From assembly GCA_902570785.1 (NCBI GenBank), contig CACFZK010000002.1, positions 1 to 64,000 of the forward strand: a DNA stretch of 64,000 nt, read 5' to 3'. The DNA comes from an uncultured Pelagibacteraceae bacterium. GTDB lineage: Bacteria > Pseudomonadota > Alphaproteobacteria > Pelagibacterales > Pelagibacteraceae. Of this stretch, positions 30,913 to 44,379 are shown in pieces. A model generated the notes under the pieces. That model was not told where the DNA came from and did no database searches. It worked only from the letters and a program-made list of their open reading frames with translations. Positions within the stretch are counted from its first letter, which is position 1. Each line of letters starts with the position of its first letter. The position numbers and the translations under genes were made by a program.

Positions 30913-31860
30913 ATGAAGCTCACAAAAGAACAAAAAAAAGAAATTTTAGACCAACAATCTCAAAAAAACGTTACCAAAAGAGTCACGTCTCCAGAATTGG
31001 AAAAAATTCTTTATGAGGCAATGCCAGTTTTAGACCATGGTTTTGTAAGAGTAGTAGATTATATGGGGGATGATACTTCTATAGTTCAGTCTGCAAGAGT
31101 TTCATATGGCAAAGGTACTAAAAAAGTTTCGACAGATAATGGTTTGATAAAATATTTAATGAGACATCGACACAGCACTCCTTTTGAGATGTGTGAAATT
31201 AAATATCATATTAAACTTCCAATTTTTATCGCAAGACAATGGATTAGACATAGAACTGCAAATGTGAACGAATATTCTGCAAGATATTCTATTATGGATA
31301 AAGAATTTTACGTTCCCTCAAAAGAAAATCTAGCTGCTCAATCTACAAATAATAGGCAAGGTAGAGGTGATTTAATAAACGGAACACAAGCAGATAGTAT
31401 TTTAAAAATATTAAAGGAAGATGCTGAAAGAAATTATAAACATTATGAAGAAATGCTTAATGAAAAATATGATGGAAGTATTATTGATGATAATAAAAAA
31501 GGTTTAGCAAGAGAATTGGCAAGAATGAATTTGACTTTAAATTCTTATACACAATGGTATTGGAAAACTGATTTATTAAATTTACTTAATTTTTTAGCTT
31601 TACGTGCAGATAGTCACGCACAATATGAAATTAGAGAATACGCAAACGTTATGATGAAGTCTGTTAAAAAGTGGGTACCTATAACTTATGACGCTTTTAT
31701 TGATTATAGAGTTGGGGGTATGGAAATTTCAGCAAAAGGAAAAGTGGTAATTCAAAAAATGATCAAGGGTGAAAAATGTGACATTACTAGTTCAGGTTTA
31801 TCTAAAAGAGAATGGAATGAATTAATGCAATCCTTTGGTTTTACTCAACATCTTGCATGA
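30913..31860 (+). CDS. thyX: Flavin-dependent thymidylate synthase ThyX
   Basis: Makes dTMP from dUMP using methylene-tetrahydrofolate and FAD. The ThyX motif [15 protein letters not shown] (about residues 111-125) is intact, as is the upstream RHRHSTPFE. At 315 residues it is of the longer alphaproteobacterial size. No thyA is seen in the window. It is transcribed away from the tmRNA gene; a TATAAT at 30870 lies 38 bases before the ATG but has no convincing -35. The end overlaps the convergent mrp gene by 20 bases. Confidence 0.96.
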   Translation: MKLTKEQKKEILDQQSQKNVTKRVTSPELEKILYEAMPVLDHGFVRVVDYMGDDTSIVQSARVSYGKGTKKVSTDNGLIKYLMRHRHSTPFEMCEIKYHIKLPIFIARQWIRHRTANVNEYSARYSIMDKEFYVPSKENLAAQSTNNRQGRGDLINGTQADSILKILKEDAERNYKHYEEMLNEKYDGSIIDDNKKGLARELARMNLTLNSYTQWYWKTDLLNLLNFLALRADSHAQYEIREYANVMMKSVKKWVPITYDAFIDYRVGGMEISAKGKVVIQKMIKGEKCDITSSGLSKREWNELMQSFGFTQHLA

Positions 31861-32665
31861 TCTTTTTTCCTATATCTAAAAATATTTTGGATATTTGATG
31901 GTCTGGTTCCTTATAAGTAAGTGGTAAACCAAGATCAGCAGACACTCTTAGTTCTGTGCTTATAGGTATTTGACCAAGAAATTTTTTGTTGAATTGTTTT
32001 GCAGTTTTTTCAACCCCTCCTTCTCCAAATATATTGTATTTTTTTCCATCATCACCTTTAAAAAAACTCATATTATCAACTAAACCAAGAATTTTTATTT
32101 TAGTTTTATCGAACATTTGAATGCCCCTTTGTACATCCATTAAAGCTAGTTCCTGTGGAGTGGAAACTATTATTGAACCATCTACTTTAATATCTTGTGC
32201 GAAAGTAAGTTGAGTATCTCCAGTTCCTGGAGGCATATCAATAATTAAAAAATCTAAATCTTTCCAAGCTACTTTTTCAGTTAAAGTCTTGATTGCACTA
32301 ATAACCATAGGACCCCTCCATATCATTGGAGTTTTCTCGTCAACTAAAAAACCTAAAGACATAAATTGTGCTCCATATTTTTCCAGTGGGAATAACAACT
32401 TTCCATCACTCTTTGGTTTTTCATTAAGACCTATAACCTTTGGAAGAGATGGGCCATAAATGTCAGCATCTAGTAAGCCAACTTTTTTACCTAATTTTTT
32501 AAGTGCAAAAGTTAAATTTATTGCAAAAGTTGATTTACCAACTCCTCCTTTGGCACTGGAGACCATTATTGTAAAATTGGTGCCTTTTATTGGATTTTTT
32601 TTGAATTCTTTCGGAGCAGGTTTTTCTTTGGGTTTTTTGCTACTTTCTGCTTTGTTCTTAGACAT
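31841..32665 (-). CDS. mrp: Mrp/NBP35-type P-loop ATPase (Fe-S carrier family), short form
   Basis: P-loop ATPase of the Mrp/ApbC family, implicated in Fe-S cluster delivery. The deviant Walker [10 protein letters not shown] is at about residue 40, with [10 protein letters not shown] and [11 protein letters not shown] as family marks. Two things are absent: the N-terminal DUF59 domain (replaced by a short lysine/proline-rich lead) and the C-terminal CxxC that usually bridges a cluster, as the segment reads [17 protein letters not shown]. Many alphaproteobacterial Mrp proteins also lack this CxxC, so the gene need not be broken. 274 residues. Confidence 0.88.
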   Translation of the reverse strand: MSKNKAESSKKPKEKPAPKEFKKNPIKGTNFTIMVSSAKGGVGKSTFAINLTFALKKLGKKVGLLDADIYGPSLPKVIGLNEKPKSDGKLLFPLEKYGAQFMSLGFLVDEKTPMIWRGPMVISAIKTLTEKVAWKDLDFLIIDMPPGTGDTQLTFAQDIKVDGSIIVSTPQELALMDVQRGIQMFDKTKIKILGLVDNMSFFKGDDGKKYNIFGEGGVEKTAKQFNKKFLGQIPISTELRVSADLGLPLTYKEPDHQISKIFLDIGKKIMQDVE

Positions 32666-32719
32666 TATATCGCTTCATCATAACTTGTTTTTATTCAAAA
32701 AGTCACTATATAAAGTGTC

Positions 32720-33832
32720 ATGTCTAAAAAAGACGATAATATATTTAAAAATGATTCACCATGGGGATCATCTGGCGGTGGTGGACAAGGCAGAGGTGAT
32801 GGAAACGGATCAGGACAAAGACGACAACCTCCAAACATTGATGATTTAATTAGAAAAGCACAAGGTTCAGTTGGCAGAATTTTTCCAGGTGGAAAAGGAG
32901 GCAATAAACCAATTTATTTAGGAATTATAGTTTTATTAGTACTATGGGCTCTGAGCGGTCTTTATCGAGTATTGCCAGACGAGCAAGGCGTAGTTTTAAG
33001 ATTTGGAAAATTTGTAACAACAACTCAACCTGGTTTAAATTATCATATACCGTATCCTATTGAGAGAGTTCTCACTCCAAAAGTAACAAAAGTAAATCGT
33101 ATAGACGTAGGTTTTAGATCAGAAAGTGATAGCGGAAGATCATCTGGCGTTGGAGATGTTTCAGAAGAAAGTTTAATGTTAACAGGTGATGAAAATATTG
33201 TAGACATAGACTATTCAGTTTTTTGGGTTATAAAAGATGCAGGAAAATTTCTCTTTAATATTCAAAGTCCATTAGAGACTGTAAAAGCAGCTTCAGAAAC
33301 AGCTATGAGAGAAGTTATTGCAAAAAGCCAAATTCAATCAATTTTAACTGAAGGAAGATCAAAAATAGAAACTGAGGTACAAGAAATTACACAAGGAATT
33401 TTAGATGAATATGGTTCAGGAATTCAAGTTACACAAGTACAAACACAAAAAGCAGATCCACCTGATCAAGTAATTGATGCTTTTAGAGATGTTCAAGCAG
33501 CAAGAGCTGACAGGGAAAGATCAAAGAATGAGGCAGAAGCGTATGCTAACGACGTTATACCTAGAGCTCGAGGGGAAGCTGAAAAAGTTCTGCAACAAGC
33601 GGAAGCTTACAAAAAAGAAGTTGTAGCAAAAGCAGAGGGTGAGGCCAGTAGGTTTTTAGCGATATATAATGAGTATAAAGATGCGAAACAAGTAACCCAA
33701 GAAAGAATGTATTTAGAAACAATGGAAAAAGTTTTAGCTGATATTGATAAAGTAATAATTGATAAAAACTCAGGTTCAGGTGTAGTTCCTTATTTACCAC
33801 TTCCTGAAATTAAAAAGAAAGCACAACAATGA
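32720..33832 (+). CDS. hflK: HflK, FtsH-protease modulator (SPFH/band 7)
   Basis: With HflC forms the membrane cage around the FtsH protease. A glycine-rich N terminus (about residues 14-60) is followed by one membrane segment (IYLGIIVLLVLWALSGLY) and the SPFH domain starting at residue 85 or so, then a long alanine/glutamate helix (ARADRERSKNEAEAYAND). 370 residues. TTGTTT at 32685 and TATAAA at 32709, 18 bases apart, resemble a promoter but would place the transcript start almost at the ATG. It overlaps hflC by four bases. Confidence 0.94.
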   Translation: MSKKDDNIFKNDSPWGSSGGGGQGRGDGNGSGQRRQPPNIDDLIRKAQGSVGRIFPGGKGGNKPIYLGIIVLLVLWALSGLYRVLPDEQGVVLRFGKFVTTTQPGLNYHIPYPIERVLTPKVTKVNRIDVGFRSESDSGRSSGVGDVSEESLMLTGDENIVDIDYSVFWVIKDAGKFLFNIQSPLETVKAASETAMREVIAKSQIQSILTEGRSKIETEVQEITQGILDEYGSGIQVTQVQTQKADPPDQVIDAFRDVQAARADRERSKNEAEAYANDVIPRARGEAEKVLQQAEAYKKEVVAKAEGEASRFLAIYNEYKDAKQVTQERMYLETMEKVLADIDKVIIDKNSGSGVVPYLPLPEIKKKAQQ

Positions 33833-34701
33833 AAAAAATTTTAATAGGTGCATTAGTTGTTTTAGGCGTTGTTGCTTATCAAGCTTTATTTGTGGTTCAA
33901 GAAATTAACCAAGCAATTGTTTTACAATTTGGTGACCCAAAAAAGATAATTACAAAACCAGGATTAAATTATAAAATCCCTTTCATACAAAACGTAGTAT
34001 ATTTAGATCGTAGAGTATTAAACTTAGACAATCCACCGGAAGAAGTAATTGCAGCAGACCAAAAAAGATTAATTGTTGATGCCTTTGCTAGATTTAAAAT
34101 TGTTGACCCGTTAAAATTCTATATATCGGTTGGAAACGAGAGAGTAGCAAGATCAAGATTGGCAACAATTATAAATTCAAGAATTAGAAGTGTGTTAGGT
34201 ACCCAAGAACTAGCAACACTTTTATCAACTGATAGAGCAGTCCACATGGGAACAATTCAAAACGATGTAAATACAGAAGCACAAAATTTCGGAATTACTA
34301 TTGTTGATGTAAGAATAAAGAGGGCTGATTTACCACCTGCTAACAGTGAAGCAATTTACGCACGAATGCAGACAGAAAGACAAAGAGAGGCAAAAGAATT
34401 CAGAGCTCAAGGAGCAGAGATGGCCGCAAAAATAACTTCAACCGCCGACAAAGAAGTAACCGTAATTCTGGCAAATGCTAACAAACAGTCAGAGATCATG
34501 AAAGGTGAAGGAGATGGTAAAAGAAATAGAATTTTTGCGCAGGCTTTTGGAAAAGACCCAGAGTTTTTTGGATTTTACCGAGCTATGCAATCATACGAAA
34601 AAGCGCTAATCGGTGGTGACACATCTCTAATTTTATCACCAGATAGTGATTTCTTTAAATTTTTTGGAAATACTGGAGTTATAAAAAGCAAAAAACAGTA
34701 G
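33829..34701 (+). CDS. hflC: HflC, FtsH-protease modulator (SPFH/band 7)
   Basis: Partner of HflK. N-terminal membrane segment (about 4-20), then the SPFH domain (EINQAIVLQFGDPKKI), the helical stretch ARMQTERQREAKEFRAQG and the typical HflC end region with FYRAMQSYEKAL and LSPDSDFFKFF. 290 residues, normal length. Translationally coupled to hflK by an ATGA overlap. Confidence 0.95.
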   Translation: MKKILIGALVVLGVVAYQALFVVQEINQAIVLQFGDPKKIITKPGLNYKIPFIQNVVYLDRRVLNLDNPPEEVIAADQKRLIVDAFARFKIVDPLKFYISVGNERVARSRLATIINSRIRSVLGTQELATLLSTDRAVHMGTIQNDVNTEAQNFGITIVDVRIKRADLPPANSEAIYARMQTERQREAKEFRAQGAEMAAKITSTADKEVTVILANANKQSEIMKGEGDGKRNRIFAQAFGKDPEFFGFYRAMQSYEKALIGGDTSLILSPDSDFFKFFGNTGVIKSKKQ

Positions 34702-34708
34702 CCAAGGC

Positions 34709-34894
34709 ATGAAAGAATTTATTATTGCTTTTGGCTTAGTTTTGCTAATTGAAGGTATTTTATGCGCAGTTTTCCCAAACAAAATCATTAATATGTCCAA
34801 ATTAATACAGAATATATCGCCAGATACTTTAAGAAAATTTGGTTTTATATTTGCAATAATTGGTTTTATTATAATTTGGTATATAAAAAAATAA
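34709..34894 (+). CDS. DUF2065 small membrane protein
   Basis: 61 residues with two membrane segments (about 3-20 and 43-58) and the DUF2065 pattern LVLLIEGILCAVFP and LRKFG. Genes of this family commonly sit between hflC and a degP-type protease, as here; its role is unknown but the context suggests membrane protein quality control. The stop overlaps the degP start by one base. Confidence 0.8.
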   Translation: MKEFIIAFGLVLLIEGILCAVFPNKIINMSKLIQNISPDTLRKFGFIFAIIGFIIIWYIKK

Positions 34895-35985
34895 TGAAGT
34901 TAAATTATAAAAAATTCTCTGCATTGTTTGTATTTTTCTTTTTAATTTTAAATATTGAAGGACATGCAAAAAATCCTCCTTCGTCATTTGCAGATTTAGC
35001 TGATGAACTAATGCCATCAGTAGTTAATATTTCAACAACCCAAACAATAAAAACTCAAGCAAATCCATTTCCATTTCAATTTCCTCCAGGTTCACCATTT
35101 GGCGAAATGTTTAAAGAATTCGATAAACCAACAGAAAGAAAAGCCACTTCTCTTGGATCAGGATTTATAATTAAAAAAAATGGTACTGTGATTACTAATA
35201 ACCACGTCATTGCAAACGCAGAAGATATTATAGTGAGAGTTAATAATAAAGAATATCAAGCAAAGGTAATAGGGTCTGATCCTTATTCTGATATAGCAGT
35301 TTTAAAAATCGATACATCAGATGTTTTTAAAACTGTTGAGTTTGGAAATTCAGACAAATCAAGAGTTGGTGATTGGGTAGTTGCTATTGGAAATCCTTTC
35401 GGACTAGGTGGAACAGTAACTTCTGGAATAATATCTGCACGAAACAGAGATATAAATTTAACAAGATATGATGATTTTATTCAAACTGATGCATCAATCA
35501 ACCAAGGTAATTCTGGAGGACCTTTATTTAATCTAGACGGAGATGTAATTGGAATAAATACTGCAATCATAAGTCCCTCTGGAGCAAGCAGTGGAATTGG
35601 TTTTGCTATACCCGCGAACTATGCATCAACGATTATTGACCAATTAATAAAATTTGGTGAAACTAAAAGAGGTTGGTTGGGAGTAAGAATTCAAGAGGTT
35701 ACAAAAGAAATTGCCTCAGTAGCAAATCTTGGTGAACCTCGAGGTGCTTTTATTGGAGGAGTCTCAGAAGGAAGTCCCGCTGAAAAGGGAGGAATGAAAA
35801 GTGGAGATATAGTTCTTGAATTTGACGGCCAAAAGATAAAAACAATGCGTAACTTACCAAAGGTAGTAGCAAATACTCCACCAAACAAACGAGTTGCACT
35901 TAAAGTTTGGAGAGAAAAAAAAACAATCACTTTAAAATTGACTTTAGGTAGAATGGAGTCAGCAAAAGAATTTAAAAAACAATAG
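34894..35985 (+). CDS. degP: Periplasmic Do-like serine protease with one PDZ domain
   Basis: Protease and chaperone for misfolded envelope proteins. A signal peptide (residues 1-25, ending GHA) is followed by a trypsin-like domain with the triad His 104 (TNNHVI), Asp 133 (YSDIAV) and Ser 207 (GNSGGP). Only one PDZ domain follows (from about residue 265), whereas DegP has two, so this is a short Do/HtrA form. Start is ATG 34894, overlapping the preceding stop; the longer frame from 34876 spoils the signal peptide. Confidence 0.92.
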   Translation: MKLNYKKFSALFVFFFLILNIEGHAKNPPSSFADLADELMPSVVNISTTQTIKTQANPFPFQFPPGSPFGEMFKEFDKPTERKATSLGSGFIIKKNGTVITNNHVIANAEDIIVRVNNKEYQAKVIGSDPYSDIAVLKIDTSDVFKTVEFGNSDKSRVGDWVVAIGNPFGLGGTVTSGIISARNRDINLTRYDDFIQTDASINQGNSGGPLFNLDGDVIGINTAIISPSGASSGIGFAIPANYASTIIDQLIKFGETKRGWLGVRIQEVTKEIASVANLGEPRGAFIGGVSEGSPAEKGGMKSGDIVLEFDGQKIKTMRNLPKVVANTPPNKRVALKVWREKKTITLKLTLGRMESAKEFKKQ

Positions 35986-35986
35986 T

Positions 35987-36898
35987 TTGAATAAAAAAAT
36001 CATACTATTATTTGGTCCTACTGCATCTGGAAAATCTAAACTTGCTATTGATATAGCCAATAAACATAACGGTGAAATTTTAAATGCAGATAGCATGCAG
36101 GTATATAAAGAAATTAAAATTCTTTCCTCAAGACCAGATAAAAATAAAATTAAACATCATTTTTATGGTTTCATATCAGCCAAGAAAAATTTTTCTGTAG
36201 GTGAGTGGTATAAATTAGCATCTAAAGAAATAAAAAAAATTCAAAAAAGAAAAAAAGTTCCAATTATTGTCGGTGGTACTGGCCTTTACTTTAGGGCTTT
36301 GACAGAAGGTCTGGTTCAAATACCAAAAGTAAAAAAATTAGATTTTTCTCATTTAATTCCTAGTGAAAGATATTTGATGGTAAATCAATATCACAAAAAA
36401 AATCCAAAAATTTTTGAAGGTATAAACAGAAATGATATTCAACGTGTTTCTAGGGCTATTTCAGTTTACGAGGGTACAGGCTTAACTCTTAAAGAATGGC
36501 AAAATAAAGAAAATAAAAAATATTTTAAGTCTAAGGATTTTATAAAGCTATGTCTTTCACCTCCAAAAAAAGACTTAGAAAATAAAATTAAAAAGAGATT
36601 TAATCAAATGTTAAAAAAAGGTGCCTTACAGGAAGTTCGTAAATATAAAAAAATTTTTTTAGAACATGCATCTCACATTTCAGCAAACTCCATCATCGGT
36701 ATTTATGAAATTGGTTTATATCAAAAAAAATCCATTAATATTAAAGAGCTTAAAGAAAGAGTGCTTATCAAAACTAGGCAATATGCTAAAAGGCAATATA
36801 CCTGGCAAAGAGGCCAGATGAAGGATTGGAACGTATTTGGTGATATCAATTATCTTGATTTAAGAAAAAAAATTCTAAGTTATTTATCTAAAACTTGA
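35987..36898 (+). CDS. miaA: tRNA dimethylallyltransferase MiaA
   Basis: Prenylates adenosine 37 of tRNAs that read codons starting with U. P-loop GPTASGKSKLA at the N terminus, then DSMQVYKE, the motif GGTGLYFRAL and the C-terminal KTRQYAKRQYTWQRGQ. Length 303 residues. Start is TTG 35987, one base after the degP stop; no in-frame ATG precedes the P-loop. Confidence 0.95.
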   Translation: MNKKIILLFGPTASGKSKLAIDIANKHNGEILNADSMQVYKEIKILSSRPDKNKIKHHFYGFISAKKNFSVGEWYKLASKEIKKIQKRKKVPIIVGGTGLYFRALTEGLVQIPKVKKLDFSHLIPSERYLMVNQYHKKNPKIFEGINRNDIQRVSRAISVYEGTGLTLKEWQNKENKKYFKSKDFIKLCLSPPKKDLENKIKKRFNQMLKKGALQEVRKYKKIFLEHASHISANSIIGIYEIGLYQKKSINIKELKERVLIKTRQYAKRQYTWQRGQMKDWNVFGDINYLDLRKKILSYLSKT

Positions 36899-36928
36899 CC
36901 CAAAATTTACCTAAGATAGATTACATTT

Positions 36929-38701
36929 ATGGGTAAATTATTTTCAGGTGCAGAGATTGTTTTTAAAGTTTTAGAACATCATAAAGTCGAACATATATTT
37001 GGCTACCCTGGTGGTGCGGTACTTCCTATTTATGACGAGCTTAAAAACCACAAAACAATAAAACATATTTTAGCTCGGCACGAACAAGGTGCAGGACATG
37101 CAGCAGAAGGATACGCACGTTCATCTGGAAAGCCAGGAGTTTTATTAGTCACTTCTGGACCCGGAGCAACAAACGCCGTAACTGCTCTTACAGATGCTTA
37201 TATGGATTCAGTCCCATTAGTTTGCATAAGTGGTCAAGTCCCAACTCATTTAATTGGAACAGATGCATTTCAAGAATGTGACACGACTGGAATTACTAGA
37301 CCGTGCACAAAACATAATTGGTTGGTTAAAGATGTAAATGATTTGGCAAAAATAATGGATTTAGCATTTGAAGTTGCAACAACCGGTAGGCCTGGACCAG
37401 TTCTAGTAGACATACCAAAAGATATTCAATTTAAAAAAACAAATTTTGTTTTAAAAAGTTCAAATAAGAAAAAATTAAATGGAAAATCTAGTTCGAATGG
37501 AAAAATAAGCTCAAGTGATTTAGACAACGTTATTAATTTAATGAAAAAATCTTCAAAACCAATTTTTTATACTGGGGGTGGAGTAATTAATTCAGGTCCA
37601 GATGCAAGCAAATCATTAAGGGAACTTGTTTCATTAACTGGTTTTCCAATAACATCTACTTTGCAAGGTCTTGGGGCTTACCCAGGTGACGATCCTTTGT
37701 TCTTAGGAATGCTTGGAATGCACGGAACATATGAGGCAAACAATTCTATGTATAGTTGTGATCTAATGATAAATATTGGAGCGAGGTTCGATGACAGAAT
37801 AACTGGAAAAGTAGATGAGTTTTCACCAAAATCAAAAAAAATTCATGTAGATATTGATCCATCATCGATTGGGAAAAATATTAAAGTAGATCTAGCGGTT
37901 GTAAGTGATGTTGGAAGCTTTTTAAAAGCTTTAAACAAAAGAATAAAAGAAAAGCACAAAGACTTTTTAAACTCTAATAAACAAAATATTTCAAAATGGT
38001 GGAAAGATATAGATAAATGGAGACAAAAAAAATCTTTAAGCTTTAAAAATAGTAAAGAAGTTATCAAACCACAATATGCAGTACAGAGACTTTACGAGTT
38101 ATCTAAAAATCAAGATACTTACATCACAACTGAAGTAGGTCAGCACCAAATGTGGGCTGCTCAGCATTATAAATTTAATAAACCAAATAGATGGATGACC
38201 TCAGGTGGACTTGGCACAATGGGATACGGTTTGCCAGCCGCTGTAGGTGTTCAGATTGCTCACCCAGATAAACTGGTTATTGACATTGCTGGGGAAGCAT
38301 CTGTTTTGATGACTATGCAAGAAATGTCTACAGCTGTGCAATATAAACTACCAATTAAAATATTTATTTTAAATAATCAGTACATGGGGATGGTTAGACA
38401 GTGGCAGGAACTTCTACATGAAAAAAATTATTCTGAAAGTTATACTGCGGCTTTACCAGATTTTGTTAAATTAGCACAGGCATATGGTTGTGTAGGAATT
38501 CAAGCAACAAAGCCAGATGAGTTAGATGAAAAAATAAATGAGATGATCAATACAAAAGAACCAGTTATATTTGACTGTAGAGTAGATCCAGCTGAGAATT
38601 GTTTTCCAATGATACCTTCTGGAAAACCACATAATCAAATGTTACTTGGTCCTGAAGACGAAAAAGAAGAAGTATCAGATGAAGGTAAGACTTTAGTATA
38701 A
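36929..38701 (+). CDS. ilvB: Acetolactate synthase large subunit
   Basis: Thiamine-diphosphate enzyme for the first common step of valine, leucine and isoleucine synthesis. N-terminal domain with GYPGGAVLPIYDEL and the activating glutamate in RHEQGAGHAAEGYAR; FAD-binding middle domain; C-terminal ThDP site with IAGEASVLM and LNNQYMGMVRQWQ. GEA stands where many proteins have GDG or GDA, a conservative change. 590 residues. The stop overlaps ilvH by one base. Confidence 0.96.
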   Translation: MGKLFSGAEIVFKVLEHHKVEHIFGYPGGAVLPIYDELKNHKTIKHILARHEQGAGHAAEGYARSSGKPGVLLVTSGPGATNAVTALTDAYMDSVPLVCISGQVPTHLIGTDAFQECDTTGITRPCTKHNWLVKDVNDLAKIMDLAFEVATTGRPGPVLVDIPKDIQFKKTNFVLKSSNKKKLNGKSSSNGKISSSDLDNVINLMKKSSKPIFYTGGGVINSGPDASKSLRELVSLTGFPITSTLQGLGAYPGDDPLFLGMLGMHGTYEANNSMYSCDLMINIGARFDDRITGKVDEFSPKSKKIHVDIDPSSIGKNIKVDLAVVSDVGSFLKALNKRIKEKHKDFLNSNKQNISKWWKDIDKWRQKKSLSFKNSKEVIKPQYAVQRLYELSKNQDTYITTEVGQHQMWAAQHYKFNKPNRWMTSGGLGTMGYGLPAAVGVQIAHPDKLVIDIAGEASVLMTMQEMSTAVQYKLPIKIFILNNQYMGMVRQWQELLHEKNYSESYTAALPDFVKLAQAYGCVGIQATKPDELDEKINEMINTKEPVIFDCRVDPAENCFPMIPSGKPHNQMLLGPEDEKEEVSDEGKTLV

Positions 38702-39249
38702 TGTCTAAATCAAAATCAGCTTACAGCGAACCTGGTAAACTTGGAAAATCTGAACATCATATAATTGTTGTTTGGGTTGATAATGAAGCAGGTGTTTTAG
38801 CAAGAGTAGCCGGATTATTTTCAGGCAGAGGTTACAATATCGAGTCACTTGCAGTAGCTGAAGTTGATAAGAAAAAACACATCTCAAGAATTACTATCGT
38901 AACATCAGGAACTCCTTCTGTAATAGAACAAATTAAACTTCAATTAAAAAAACTTATACCGGTTCATAAAGTTGCAGATTTTAAAAGGAATGATCCAAAT
39001 ATTTTGTTTAAAGAATTAGCATTATTTAAAATTGTTTCATCCAAAAAAAATAGAGAAAAAGCCCAAAAAGCTTGTAAAAAATACAACTCTTTTGTATTAG
39101 ACAAATCAAAAAACTCTTTTGTTATTCAAGTAACTGCTTTAAGAAGGGAGATTGATAAACTAATCGAGACACTAAGCCCGCTTGGATTAGTAAGTACCTC
39201 GAGAACAGGTGCTGTTGCAATGACAAGAGGTGCTGAAATATTTAAATAA
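38701..39249 (+). CDS. ilvH: Acetolactate synthase regulatory subunit
   Basis: Small regulatory subunit that confers valine feedback inhibition. The N-terminal ACT domain is clear (VDNEAGVLARVAGLFSGRGYNIESL), followed by the C-terminal ACT-like domain. 182 residues. It starts on the last base of the ilvB stop (TAATG) and is followed by ilvC after 15 bases containing AGAGGGA, a good ribosome binding site for ilvC. Confidence 0.95.
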   Translation: MSKSKSAYSEPGKLGKSEHHIIVVWVDNEAGVLARVAGLFSGRGYNIESLAVAEVDKKKHISRITIVTSGTPSVIEQIKLQLKKLIPVHKVADFKRNDPNILFKELALFKIVSSKKNREKAQKACKKYNSFVLDKSKNSFVIQVTALRREIDKLIETLSPLGLVSTSRTGAVAMTRGAEIFK

Positions 39250-39252
39250 TAG

Positions 39253-40284
<1,032 letters not shown>

Positions 40285-40376
40285 CCCAATCTGGCCAAAA
40301 TTTCCAAATTTTTTAATAAATATTTTGCAAATTAACGTTTTAATTGTATTATATTTATCATCAAAAAATAGACAAA

Positions 40377-42981
<2,605 letters not shown>

Positions 42982-42999
42982 TTTATTGATATTTAAGCA

Positions 43000-43863
43000 A
43001 TGGCAACAAGCAGAGATGATTTTGGAATAGCTATTCGCTCTGCCTTGCTGCAGAGAGGAGCAAAGCAAAAATTTTCTCTTTTCGCACTTATTTTAGCATC
43101 TATTTTAATTTTTACTCTAGATAATTTAGAACTTAAACCTGTTAAAGTCTTACGAGGAGTTATAAATGATGGGGTATATCGTTTATCTGCCATATCTTCC
43201 TCACCAATATCATTTGCATCTGCCTCAAAAAATTTTTTATCAACGCATTTAAATATTTATAAAGAAAATGAGGAATTAAAAAAAAAAATTGAGGTACTCG
43301 AAAAAGATAGATTTGATACTCTTTATCTTCAAACAGAAAATAATAAGCTACAAGAGGTTTTAGAATTAGACAAAACAACTGCCTATTCAACAGTTGGTGC
43401 GAAGATAATGTTAGATAAAAATAGTCCGTACTTAAACTCCGTTATAATAAACAAAGGATCAAATGTTGGAATAAAACTTGGAATGCCAGTATTGAGCAAA
43501 GGAAATTTGGTTGGAAGAACAGTAGAAGTTAATTACATTTCATCAAGAATTTTATTATTAAATGATCTGAATAGTAAAATTCCTGCAGTAATTTCTCCAT
43601 CAGGAGAACAGGCCATTCTATCTGGCATTGGCCAAAAAAACCCTACATTAGAATATCTTCCTGACGGTTTCCAAAACATAGATGATCTTACAGTTTATAC
43701 GTCTGGCAAAGATGGTGTTTTATTTCCAGGAATTTCAATTGGAAAAGTCATAAATAACGAAGTTGATGAAAGCAGGGTTAAAGTAAAACTTTTTAGCGAC
43801 CCTAACCAGATTCTTTACGTGAATGTTATTTTAGATAAATCAAATGATGAAGAGGCTAAGTAA
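43000..43863 (+). CDS. mreC: Rod-shape protein MreC
   Basis: Bitopic periplasmic scaffold of the elongasome. One membrane segment (about residues 26-44), a coiled coil (NEELKKKIEVLEKDRFDTLYLQ and on) and the beta domain with the MreC signature NKGSNVGIKLGMPVL and SGIGQKNPTLEYLP. 287 residues. The stop abuts mreD. Confidence 0.93.
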   Translation: MATSRDDFGIAIRSALLQRGAKQKFSLFALILASILIFTLDNLELKPVKVLRGVINDGVYRLSAISSSPISFASASKNFLSTHLNIYKENEELKKKIEVLEKDRFDTLYLQTENNKLQEVLELDKTTAYSTVGAKIMLDKNSPYLNSVIINKGSNVGIKLGMPVLSKGNLVGRTVEVNYISSRILLLNDLNSKIPAVISPSGEQAILSGIGQKNPTLEYLPDGFQNIDDLTVYTSGKDGVLFPGISIGKVINNEVDESRVKVKLFSDPNQILYVNVILDKSNDEEAK

Positions 43864-44379
43864 ATGGCTATAAATGTAAAAGGCTTCAAGGATAGTTTAT
43901 TAAGATCATTACCATTAATTATATTGATTTATGTAAGTATTTCAGAGTTTCAAACCCAGTTTTATTACTGGAAAATATTCTCTTTTAATCTTCAATTTAT
44001 AATAATTTATTATTGGGTATTAAGAGACCCATCTATACTTGGATATGGGTTTATATTTTTATGTGGACTTGTGAATGATGTGGTGTTGAGCCTAAATCTT
44101 GGAATAAGTCCACTTTCCTACTTATTTGTATCTCTTGTAGCTGCCTATATAAGAGCAGCAACTGTTAGGAGTACTCTAATATCTGATTGGTTTACATTTG
44201 TAATTGCAATTATGGGAGGTAATTTCATTACATTTATTTTAATTAAAAATTTCTCAGATGTTGGTGTAAATTATACTGATTTTTTCTATAACTCTTTATT
44301 TACATTCATATTATATCCAGCCTTTTGGTCTATTTTTGAATTATATAAAAGAGGTATTTCATTGAGGGTTTATGATTAA
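43864..44379 (+). CDS. mreD: Rod-shape protein MreD
   Basis: Polytopic membrane protein, 171 residues, with about five membrane segments and the MreD-type motif YGFIFLCGLVNDVVLSLNLGISPLSYL-like (positions 57-83; key residues the G-x-x-x-D and the LG--PL). Identification rests on topology and position between mreC and the PBP2 gene. The stop overlaps mrdA by eight bases. Confidence 0.85.
   Translation: MAINVKGFKDSLLRSLPLIILIYVSISEFQTQFYYWKIFSFNLQFIIIYYWVLRDPSILGYGFIFLCGLVNDVVLSLNLGISPLSYLFVSLVAAYIRAATVRSTLISDWFTFVIAIMGGNFITFILIKNFSDVGVNYTDFFYNSLFTFILYPAFWSIFELYKRGISLRVYD

Noticed and set aside
30786-31016. Open reading frame of 76 codons on the plus strand before thyX
   Set aside because: It covers the tmRNA acceptor piece and the start of thyX in another frame; no family likeness and no ribosome binding site.
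32685-32714. TTGTTT - 18 bases - TATAAA as an hflK promoter
   Set aside because: The spacing is acceptable, but in such AT-rich DNA this match is weak and it would put the transcript start at the start codon; not listed as a feature.
32460-32849. 129-codon plus-strand frame across the mrp-hflK divergent region
   Set aside because: It is antisense to the conserved Mrp P-loop region and out of frame with HflK; a shadow frame.
37690-38720. GEAS in place of GDGS in the acetolactate synthase ThDP motif considered as an inactivating change
   Set aside because: It is a conservative Asp to Glu change and, from memory, occurs in related alphaproteobacterial enzymes; the rest of the site is intact.
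40285-40376. Possible leader peptide or attenuator before leuA
   Set aside because: No leucine-rich small frame or competing hairpins could be seen.
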